Shown here: positions 55,830 to 64,000 of the stretch, one piece after another
Position numbering within the stretch: position 1 is the stretch's first letter
How the letters are laid out: every line of letters starts with the position of its first letter
Origin: Adineta steineri
Lineage: Eukaryota; Rotifera; Eurotatoria; Adinetida; Adinetidae
NCBI GenBank assembly: GCA_905250115.1
Contig: CAJNOI010000053.1
Coordinates: forward strand, 511,070-575,069
DNA length: 64,000 bases
Direction of reading: 5' to 3'
Position numbers and translations under genes: made by a program
Notes under the pieces: generated by a model
Database searches by the model: none
What the model saw: only the letters and a program-made list of their open reading frames with translations
Told to the model about the DNA's origin: nothing

Positions 55830-57313
55830 GTATAAGTGTTTTTCTTATTACGATCTCAGACAATAAATGACTAATTTTCTACATCTGTAATAATCTGTAT
55901 ACAAGACGAAAGAAATGAATGAGAAAAAATTCTATACGTTTTTATCACTCGCAGTGCATATTTTTGTTAAACACACGTGTTTAGCAGATTTTGCTTCTTC
56001 TTTGATCGAAGCGAGTTAGATTTTCTTTTCCTCTAGTATATGTAAGTTATATACGGTCATTACATTTCAAAATGAACTAGTTCACTTTGGATAGTTCAGA
56101 TCAAAAAAGCATTTTTTCCTAGTTCAAATCTAAATTTGAACTAGGAACTAAATACTATTCTATCCATTAACAGTACATATGTTCATATTTAGCACTTAAA
56201 AATAATTTTTCTTATCAATCCATCAATTCATATCGAGCAACAAGTTTATAAGACATCATAGTGCAGTCTGGCATTATGTAATTGGATTGCATACAAAAGT
56301 CATTATCGTATCTTCTTTTTCTTTTACGTAATCCTGTTAAATTAATTGGTCTAGTCTTGGGAAAACTTTTCAGAATTGTTTGTCGAAAGGAAGATTTGCG
56401 GAAAGTTGTCGGATGTTGGAAAAATGACTATGGCATAGGGTTAAGTGTGAATTATATATAAGACTATACACATCCTGTGCATGGTGAGTTCTACAAATGC
56501 TTGAGGCAATATTCAACGACTGTATCTCAATGGCTCTACAAAGCCGACATCACCGATTAACTTCACGTGTACAAGAGAAATGTCAAGATTGATGCTATTC
56601 ATCAACTTCATTCTTGTTTCATAGGCATCACGTATTGACCGGATAAGAACAGTTGAGGCAGTTTCATCTTAAAAACCATCAAACTCGATTAACTATATTC
56701 TAATTTCGAATGATAAGGATATTCGACACCAAATCGAACTTGTTTTTTCTCGATTTTATCCCCCTTTAACATAGTGAGTTAACAAGTACAGATATTTATT
56801 ACAATACCAGTACAAGAAAAACATCCTCTTGCAAAACACTTTAAACAATGACATCATATTGGTAGAAAACGACCTCGTCGAAACATGTGGAAGATATTTC
56901 ACACTACACATCAGTTCTGCTGCTTCTTATTCTGCAAAGAAGTGTGTTCAACTTTTTTTTCGTAAAAGCATCGACAAAGCCACAATATTTTTTTCAACAT
57001 ATGCCGATTCAGTGTCACTTCACCCTGAGTTTCGATTTTCTGTTGACTTGTGCAAGTTGGGAAAATAACATTTAACGAGATGCACCATTCTTCATCAACT
57101 TAGCGTTTTTTTTTCAGCACAAATGTAAACTACTCCTACTGTCATTCAATTTATCTTCAAATATTATTTTAAAAGTTTATCAATAATGATCAAACTCTAC
57201 ATAAGCTTATTTCAGTACTAGTATCGAATCATTTCTCAGTATTCCTTTCATACCTTCTTCAATCTTGTTTATTAACAATACAAAAGAGAAAAGAAAAATG
57301 TACAACTTATTGT
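55830..57313. other. 1.5 kb without a supportable gene
   Basis: AT-rich; two overlapping short plus frames at 56829-57075 have no features. Confidence 0.4.
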
Positions 57314-58009
57314 TCACATATAAACTTTTTTCAAATCAACTTCTTGTTTCTTCTCGTCCCACCGTTCAATTTCGTAGCCTTGTTCAATCAAAAAATTCAT
57401 CACAGTCAAATAACTCTTTCGCACATATTGAATACCATTAGCGCTTGATGTGACCACGAAAAAATCATTGATATCCGATTCAGGCAAATCAGTCCACATT
57501 GGATCCACTATGGTGCATAGGTATCTATTGGTCTCCATCGAAGGTGGAAAAGAAAAGGCCCGTGTTGCTCCACGGAGACGAACACGCCTGATATTCATCG
57601 TTATTGTCGATTCAGGAGGATCAAGAACGCGTGAGGACTTTTCAATAGGCAGTAAATATTTGTCGATGATCGAATCACGAATGCCGACGAAAATATCGGG
57701 TAGAAGAAGTTGACCATGCCGGTAAAATGTCAGAATTGCAGCGAATATTTGTGGTTCTTCGTCGATCCAGAACAGGCCTTGACCATCTTTGGTCGATTTG
57801 AAGTCGTGATTGAAAACGAGTTTAGTGAGATAGGTATCAGAATAGGGCTTGAGCATGTCACCAAGAATTGTTTGCACTGATCCATCACACAATTTGAAGC
57901 GAACATAAAGTTCTTTTGTCATAATTCGAATAGAAGATAGATGCTTAAAGTGTGAGACGCTGTTTAAATATGAGCCATGTTGCCCTTTCTCGCTTTCTTC
58001 GCCGTCCAT
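57314..58009 (-). CDS. BTB/T1 (KCTD-like) domain protein, 231 aa
   Basis: I start at the ATG at 58009 (M-D-G-E-E-S-E), since the 11 residues before it look like chance extension. The BTB/T1 (K_tetra) domain covers about residues 33-115: YVRFKLCDGSVQTILGDML, then YLTKLVFNHDFKSTKDGQGL, then FWIDEEPQIFAAILTFYRHG and QLLLPDI. The order V-x-F-x-x-x-D-G...F-x-I-D-x-x-P-x-x-F-x-x-I-L-x-x-x-R-x-G is the T1 tetramerisation signature. The C-terminal half (about 115 residues) includes a beta-rich region and is not recognised. KCTD-type proteins usually act as cullin-3 adaptors; no channel pore follows, so this is not a potassium channel. Single exon, intact. Confidence 0.82.
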   Translation of the reverse strand: MDGEESEKGQHGSYLNSVSHFKHLSSIRIMTKELYVRFKLCDGSVQTILGDMLKPYSDTYLTKLVFNHDFKSTKDGQGLFWIDEEPQIFAAILTFYRHGQLLLPDIFVGIRDSIIDKYLLPIEKSSRVLDPPESTITMNIRRVRLRGATRAFSFPPSMETNRYLCTIVDPMWTDLPESDINDFFVVTSSANGIQYVRKSYLTVMNFLIEQGYEIERWDEKKQEVDLKKVYM

Positions 58010-58042
58010 ACTGTATAGTGCGCAAAATATTAAAGCAAACAA

Positions 58043-59862
58043 AACCCGTCCGCTGCTAAAGGAATAATTGTCCTAATTGACGAAAATAGTCAAATATGAA
58101 AACAAACATAACTGCTAACAGGCGGTAGACGTTGATGACATTCAAACGGGTGGGGCAAAAGTTTTGCATTAATTTTATTTTTGACGTAACTCTGCGATGC
58201 AATGTCACAGAGACTTAATACTATTTTATTAGATGAGTATAGTGTCTAGTGCAAAAATATATAAAAGAGTTTGATTGAAAATATTTTTCGAAGACCACAA
58301 AAAATCTTAGAACACAAGGCGCCGGAAAACTCTTATACAAACTTTTTGAACTTCGAAAAAAATCTCCTTTAATTAGACAGATGTAAGGATAGAGCACTAT
58401 TGCTGTACAAAAACAGAAATTTCTTATATGTTTTATAACGATCGAAATGAACGGTTTTAAGATATTGTCTAGGGCACGGATCTTTCATCACTGTCGATAG
58501 CAGTCGAAATATAAACTCTACTTCAAGAGAGAGGTAGCTAGGGGCTATTTGTTTCGTGTGAGAAAGGAAGCTCATTGAATTTCCTAACAGACGGTATTAT
58601 TTGAATTAGGACACAGCTTCTCTGTCAGATATTCAGACAAGTTTGTTATCGCGTTGCAAAGCCAAATTTATAAAATTAATTTATCTTCTATTCATTCTCT
58701 TGTATCCAATAATAATTATGTTAATAATCAATGAAAGCCTTTGTTGTAGTGAGCAACTGTATGTATATATATATATAGTGCACGAAAGTCGGTAATGAAA
58801 AAGCTCAAAAGAATATTTTTGAATAAAAAAATGTGATCAAAGGTGCAGAAGAATATTCCAGCGCTTTTTTCTAAGGTATGAAGTAAGAGAATAGCTTTTG
58901 TGTTATTGTCCTTTTCTTTGCACGTACTCCATCTAGCCCTATGAATTGTGTTAAGTAGTTAATGTCTGGCGATATCCCTGGTGGAAAAAAGATTTCAAAA
59001 TTTTTGGTAGCTGATAGTCCCATTTGATTCCCTAATTCTGAAACCTTTAGTCAAGTTTTGTAAAAAATCGTTATTACCTCGAAATAGCATTATTTTGATC
59101 AAAAAAGGGAACCTGAATATTCTGACTTGTATTCCCAGTTATAATTTCAGTTTCTAGCGCTTATATTCAAAACTCTCTGAGCACCATCACTAAGTTTCAG
59201 CATCTGAGGTGCTAAGAAGGTGCTGGGGATCCCATACTCTCATATGTTCGTAGAATTGATTACTGAATTTCGGCCTAAGAGACACTGGAAACATGAGAAA
59301 GCTCCAATCAAAATTTTTGAATATAGTGCAGAGGATTGTTCTTATTATTTCGGAACAAAAAGTTCACATGAACGTATGTGTTTTATAAAATTATATCGAG
59401 TAATACAAGATTATTCTTCATTCAACAATAACAACCAAATATATTTTTATTATCTTGGTTACCTATCATCCTTCTGCTTAGTATCTCTATCTAAATGAAT
59501 AACACGAATGCGCGCCCAATTAAACTCTGTATTCCTTTATTACTAACTACACAGATTCAAAACCATCTGATGAGTTGTTTTAGCTAACACAAAATCTGAA
59601 TCGTGGTATGCTGGGCTCACCCTCTTTTTCGTTACTTTTTTCTGCTTTTCCCCCCTTGATTATTGATTTCGGGGCACCCCTCTTAGCTTTTTGAGCGTAG
59701 ACAATGGATTTTATTTAGACTATAAAAAGAGAATGATGACCTTTTGTTCTGAGTATAAGAAATAACAATGAAGAACAGAGAACAATCGACTGAATATTCA
59801 CAGTTTATCCGCACAAGTGAACATGCAGTTCTTTACTTTGGTCTCAGGTGACGTCAGAACAG
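58043..59862. other. 1.8 kb without a supportable gene
   Basis: AT-rich with a TA microsatellite at about 58763-58778. A 92-codon plus frame (59220-59498) has no domain. Confidence 0.4.
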
Positions 59863-60682
59863 CTAATTTGGCTTAGTGTCGTACGTCGATGAAGGAGCAG
59901 TGTGTAAATCAGGTACGGCTAGGTCCGCCGGAGTAATAAACGGTTCAGCACTTGGCTCTGGTATCGACTGTAGGGATTCGCTGCGTGGACAACACGCGTT
60001 GGCGATCAACATTGAAGCACATCCTACTCCAATCAAACCAAGACCAAACAATCCCGCTATAAAATGATATTTTACTGCTTTGTCGGGGAGCAGCTCCCAT
60101 CTGACCATGGCCGGTTCGCTATCATGGTAGAAACAGGTGCCAGACTAAAAAAGACAATGTTTGAAGTTCTATCCGATGCAGCATCACGTTTTGCGCGATG
60201 GACGTAGAGAGATCCCACTTGCGAACAGACTTTCCCTATGCGTATGCCCTACATAGTGAGGATAAGCTTACCACGTTTCCACGAGGAGGATTAGTATACA
60301 TTCGTGTACTGATTTCACCCTTTACGATAGATCCATCTTGAGCGACATAAGAAACATAAGAGATTTCGAACCATGGATCCTTATTAGGTCCCTTTGCCCA
60401 TTTGTCGTGCCTTTGTTCAAAACGGTAGCTTCTTATGGAACAGGTCGTTTCCCGATAATGACGGGCCTGGTAGTTTACGCGCACCTTGATCACCAGTCCA
60501 GAGATGAAAAATCCTAATAGAGGTACGCCAATAACGAGTAAAACAAGAAGTGTGATATGACGACCGGTCATTCCGCGATCTTCATCCGCATTTGCCATGG
60601 CAAAATATGAAAAAAACAACAAATAGAAAATGAAACGTTGTTTACGATACGTGAATTTTATTTTCTTCACAGCTCTTCGCAC
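59863..60682 (-). CDS. Two-TM DUF3592-like membrane protein, two exons, up to 230 aa
   Basis: Exon 1 is 60682-60272, the intron 60271-60145 (127 nt, GTAAGC...TTTTTTAG), exon 2 60144-59863; phase 0. The first ATG gives a 28-residue basic leader; an ATG at 60598 (M-A-N-A-D-E-D-R-G) is an equally plausible start. Helix 1 lies about residues 43-67 (ITLLVLLVIGVPLLGFFISG). The loop between helices has YRETTCSIRSYRFEQ, then WFEISYVSYVAQDGSIVKGE, then an N-V-S-G-T-C-F-Y-H-D-S-E-P block across the splice, matching DUF3592's V-x-V-x-Y-x-P-x-x-P pattern. Helix 2 lies about residues 165-190 (HFIAGLFGLGLIGVGCASML). The C-terminal tail is Pro/Ser-rich. Role unknown. Confidence 0.75.
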
Positions 60683-60816
60683 TTCTCGCGTTTCACCTCC
60701 TATCGAGCACGCAATTCATTGTGCAGAAATGAAAGAAACGACGAAAGAGAAAATTGTGCAAACCTTGTGCAATAACTTTTCTACCCTAGAGGCGGTGGTA
60801 TGAGTCATGACTTAGG

Positions 60817-60913
60817 GGTGCTCGCATCGACTTCAAGGGTACTCCGACAGGGAGAAAAATTGTTTCCGTTATTTTTTCAGAAGTTGGGAGTGCCAAAGCA
60901 CCCCCGATGTGAG
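60817..60913. repeat. Miniature inverted repeat, about 100 bp
   Basis: AGGGGTGCTCGCATCG on the left faces AAAGCACCCCCGATGTGAG on the right. The whole unit is under 100 bp. Probably a minimal MITE remnant. Confidence 0.4.
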
Positions 60914-62935
60914 ACTTGTTTTCTAATCCGCTGGTTAAACTACTCCTTTATTTAATGTTTCATCGTACTATATACAGCAACAAGAAAGCCAGGACAGAGA
61001 GAACACTATATAGTGATATAAAGAGTACATGAACATAGAAGATCTTGCAATACAAACGAAAAAAAAGGGAGAGAGAGGAAGTACTATAGAGTGAAGAACA
61101 TATGTATAGCTAAGTATAACAAGGTGAAAGAGAATATATATCCCATTGATGCGTGTCAAAGGCACAGAAAGAGAAAAGTACCTTTTACCTCTATCGAGAA
61201 GCATCGAAAAAAAGAAAAGTAAAGAAGACGAATAGAAGGTGAAGATCATAATATTTACATCATCCATGCATATTTTTATATACATATACGAAATTAGTGT
61301 CATGTCAATCGATTTTACTTTTTAAATAACATTCATTAGGTTGAATAAATAAAAGAAGAAGAAAAGAACAAAATGATTGAGACGATGCACTTACAGATTA
61401 ATTCTAACTTAATATTCCCGTTTTCTAGAGAGATGTTTCATAAATTAGGGGGTGAGTTAAATAGTTTAATTCAAACAAAATTCAACAAAGAATCTTCATA
61501 AGGTACCGTGACGCGTTTTGGTCTTGTTCAACAATAAAGTGTTTATCCTTGTATTTGTTAAAAGAAATTCTTTTGTGTTAAATATGAAATGTTCTTTGGA
61601 TAAAGTCATTGAGAAACTTCATTTAAATTTCATCTTTTCATAGAAAATCAGCTTTTGAATTCATCTAATCTAACTTATGTTTATTGAACTTAGTTATTCT
61701 GAAAATAAAGTTATTTTATTATCCTGGAAGGATGAATTCTTTGAACTCATTCGTAGTCTGAAGGCATTGTCATTCAAAACTTTGAATAGAAAAACTGTTA
61801 TTCTTTCTTTTATATTTTGAATAAATACAAAGTATAGCAAGCATTATTGTCAAATGTTTTGAGATCAAAAAGTACAAGAATTATAGTTCTTTATTATAAA
61901 AATGAAACGTGTAGAAATGTTCAGAGCATCTGGCATCGTTCTCTACGACCGTGCAGCCTTTTCAACGATAGTCGACTTTCATGTTGTGCATTTTGTTGCT
62001 GTTAATATAGGTACCGATTTTGACTTGCTCGATGGATGTTTGTTGTTGATGAATAGTTCGAATTTCGACAAGTGTCAAACAGCGTTTGAAAGCATTGAGA
62101 TCGACTGTACGAGCTTGGTTAGATGCTCCTGATGAGTTGTTATCAAATTCACGTAATAATAAAATATTAAGCAAAGAAAAGTATTGCTTCAACTCACTAA
62201 GGGTTATATGATATTGATTCTGTTTTGAAACACTATGTCCATCGATCAGCAGTTGCAAAATTCTTACCAAACAGAATTCAAAATTTTAACGTATTGAATT
62301 AAAGTTTTGTTGAAAGCTTATGATTCTGTTAGGTGGCTAACTCTATATCATTTGTTGGATGGTAATAAGATAGTATTCGTATCATACTTCTCTCTATCTG
62401 TTTATTTATAGAAAATCAGCTGCCTTATATAGGATGGAACAACACCCATCTTTAGGAAATATCCAACAAGTGATTGAGTTGAGATAGAACGATTGGAAAA
62501 TTCTATGAGATATAACATATATGAAAAATGACACATAGAGGGGAGAGAAAGTACTTCTCCAGGGAAAAGACGAAAACGTATATCATGCACAGAAAAGGAA
62601 AAATCTAAACATATAGAAGTCAATAGCAGAACGAAAGGAAAATACACAATGAGAGAGAGAACAACAAGAACACATATAAAAGAAACAAGAGAATAGAATT
62701 ATGTGAATTACTACCTAACAGTTCTCAGCAGAATTTTGTTGTCTCAATATTGATCGACTGCTTGATATAATCAAGTATACAAAATTCTGAATTCTGTTGG
62801 GTTAGAATTTTACATGCCCTCGAAGAGTCAGAAGGAGAAAGAATGAGATGAGTCACAGAGCGATAAAGAATAACGATGTTCAAAAAAATCCTCATAATCA
62901 GATGCACGGCTTGAAACAGTCCAAGGTAGAAGATA
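60914..62935. other. 2 kb without a confident gene; purine-rich repeats
   Basis: Two purine-rich repeat copies (about 61000-61270 and 62450-62700) belong to the family at 51540. A minus frame at 61962-62270 (102 codons, acidic and Gln-rich) ends near a GGTAAGA donor and could be an exon of the F-box gene upstream, but no joined structure could be built. Confidence 0.35.
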
Positions 62936-63208
62936 CTAGTTACTTGATCGACGATTGATTGGATATAATGGTTGACCGTTGTTTAAGCACGACTCTAGTT
63001 TACAATTGTTGATATAACAAAAGAAGGCGATACGAGATATTTTTCGCGATATCTCTATCGGGCGAGCAAACCATTGATTAAGAAAATGTTCGTCGTCCAT
63101 AATGAGAGACCGCCAACGTCTACAGACCCAAGACAATCGGAACAGATCTAACGGTTGATCACTGTACCAAAAGATATGATGCAGTAATTCGCACGGTAAT
63201 CGATCCAT
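62936..63208 (-). CDS. F-box domain exon (partial gene)
   Basis: From the ATG at 63208 the translation opens MDRLPCELLHHIFWYSDQ, then LDLFRLSWVCRRWRSLIMDD and EHFLNQWF, a textbook F-box: L-P-x-E-L...I-F-x-Y...L...V-C-x-x-W-x-x-L. About 40 further residues follow before a stop (KISRIAFFCYINNCKLESCL). A 66-nt in-frame upstream extension is possible but has no support. Bdelloid F-box genes of this class normally continue into a LamG- or LRR-like part through short introns; a continuing exon could not be identified, so this is a 5' exon or a truncated gene. It is the gene nearest the telomere, about 0.75 kb away. Confidence 0.7.
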   Translation of the reverse strand: MDRLPCELLHHIFWYSDQPLDLFRLSWVCRRWRSLIMDDEHFLNQWFARPIEISRKISRIAFFCYINNCKLESCLNNGQPLYPINRRSSN

Positions 63209-63274
63209 TCGGTTTGTTGTTGTTTTTTTCTTCGAATAAAATGCTGTTTGTGATGTAAATACGTGTAGGGCCAA

Positions 63275-63953
63275 ATATCAAGAGTTGCTATTTGAATTTA
63301 TTTTAACACTTGTATAGCGTCACACATGTACATCAACTCTCCCTTCGCTCCTTTTTTCCTCTTGCTTATATACCTGCAAGTGAGTCAGCGAGGAGAGAGA
63401 GTGAGAAAGAATGACTAAGAAAAGAGTCAGTTGAGAGAAATGGTGAGCAGATGGTTATCATTGTTCATTAGATTGGATTGGTCAGAAGATGTTGACCCAG
63501 TTATTGGCACACTGCCATAAAAGTATCATCATATATATGTAATCTTCCTTTGCCAATGCCTACCAACACCGCGGACGTGTATTGCTTTCTCGGACATTTA
63601 TCAAACAATGAATGCCGACATATCAAGGAACATGAATGCGAAAACAGATAGATATAATTCTATCCAGAATAATTCAAATTTTTTCATAGTTTTAACGAAT
63701 TCATTACTATATCTATGCACATTTTAGTTAATAGGAGGTGACAAACTGAAGGAGTAGCGTTACCGCCGGCCTCGGTAAATATGTTAATCACATTACTTCA
63801 TCATTCCATTTGTGTCTGTCCTAACATCGGACACAAACTTACATAGAAGGGAAAGAGAGGGATAGAACAGCAGACACACTAATAATAAACGAGAGAAGAG
63901 AAAAGACACATGATGATGATGAAGCGGTCACCACGTCTCTAGGCGGTCAAAAG
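63275..63953. other. Subtelomeric non-coding stretch
   Basis: Between the last gene and the telomere: GAGA-rich tract at 63392-63440, ATGATG microsatellite at about 63911-63921, and a short GGTGGGTGAGGG lead-in. No gene. Confidence 0.5.
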
Positions 63954-64000
63954 GGTGGGTGAGGGTGTGGGTGTGGGTGTGGGTGTGGGTGTGGGTGTGG
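63954..64000 (+). repeat. Telomeric repeat array (TGTGGG)n
   Basis: After a degenerate lead-in (GGGTGGGTGAGGG) there are five complete TGTGGG units and a partial sixth reaching the last base of the window. TGTGGG is the telomere repeat reported for bdelloid rotifers. The G-rich strand running 5'-3' toward the right edge is the orientation expected of a right-hand chromosome end. An interstitial tract cannot be excluded because the sequence stops here. Confidence 0.85.

Noticed and set aside
61962-62270. 102-codon minus-strand frame, Gln-rich
   Set aside because: Possibly an exon of the F-box gene, but no valid splice chain to 62936 could be built.
1-64000. CRISPR arrays, bacterial operons, riboswitches
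   Set aside because: No regular spacer arrays were seen; genes have spliceosomal introns and TATA boxes, so the DNA is eukaryotic. The tandem arrays found are satellite or exon repeats.
1-64000. Reverse transcriptase or full transposase genes
   Set aside because: No palm-domain or DDE motifs were found in any frame; only C-terminal hAT tails and non-autonomous elements are present.

Overview
The window looks like the end of a bdelloid rotifer chromosome (Adineta or Rotaria type). It is AT-rich (judged by eye), its introns are mostly about 50-60 nt with GT...AG ends, and it finishes in a run of TGTGGG hexamers, the telomere repeat reported for bdelloids. The G-rich strand points outward, so the chromosome end should lie to the right. 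The gene mix fits a bdelloid subtelomere: few housekeeping genes, many decayed genes, many transposon remnants, and several genes with a bacterial or fungal flavour.

Layout. 1-13 kb: almost gene-free, made of nested hAT-type and foldback elements, several with 8-bp target duplications, plus about 2 kb of a degenerate 30-bp tandem repeat (8.5-11.3 kb) split by a hAT insertion. 13-18 kb: a graveyard holding a C2-like exon, a START/SRPBCC pseudogene, a beta-propeller pseudogene, a tRNA-like fragment and a hAT transposase tail. 18.8-21 kb: a secreted Cys-rich protein with a clear TATA box and a second secreted protein. 22.5-24.2 kb: one transposon inside another. 24.7-28 kb: an SLT-type transglycosylase, an F-box fragment and a macrodomain protein. 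30.4-33.6 kb: two copies of a two-exon secreted Cys-rich peptide gene on a 0.68-kb duplication, separated by a 638-bp palindrome. 34.6-37.4 kb: an F-box/LRR gene in which each leucine-rich repeat is one exon of a 139-bp exon+intron tandem array. 39-43.7 kb: a possible three-exon micropeptide, foldback elements and another secreted Cys-rich peptide. 44.5-49.2 kb: an NHL-repeat secreted protein, an LTR-like sequence and an F-box protein. 51-60.7 kb: a decayed TPR-like gene, a four-TM protein, a BTB/T1-domain protein and a DUF3592-like membrane protein. 62.9-64 kb: an F-box exon and the telomere.

By function, two groups stand out. The first is secreted or bacteria-directed products: four small Cys-rich secretory peptides, the transglycosylase and the NHL ectodomain protein. 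The four peptide genes all have a TATA box 53-100 nt before the ATG. The second is protein-interaction genes: F-box, LRR, BTB and TPR. The two duplicated peptides differ in exon 2 only by amino-acid-changing substitutions, which suggests diversifying selection. All family assignments come from reading motifs; no database search was possible.
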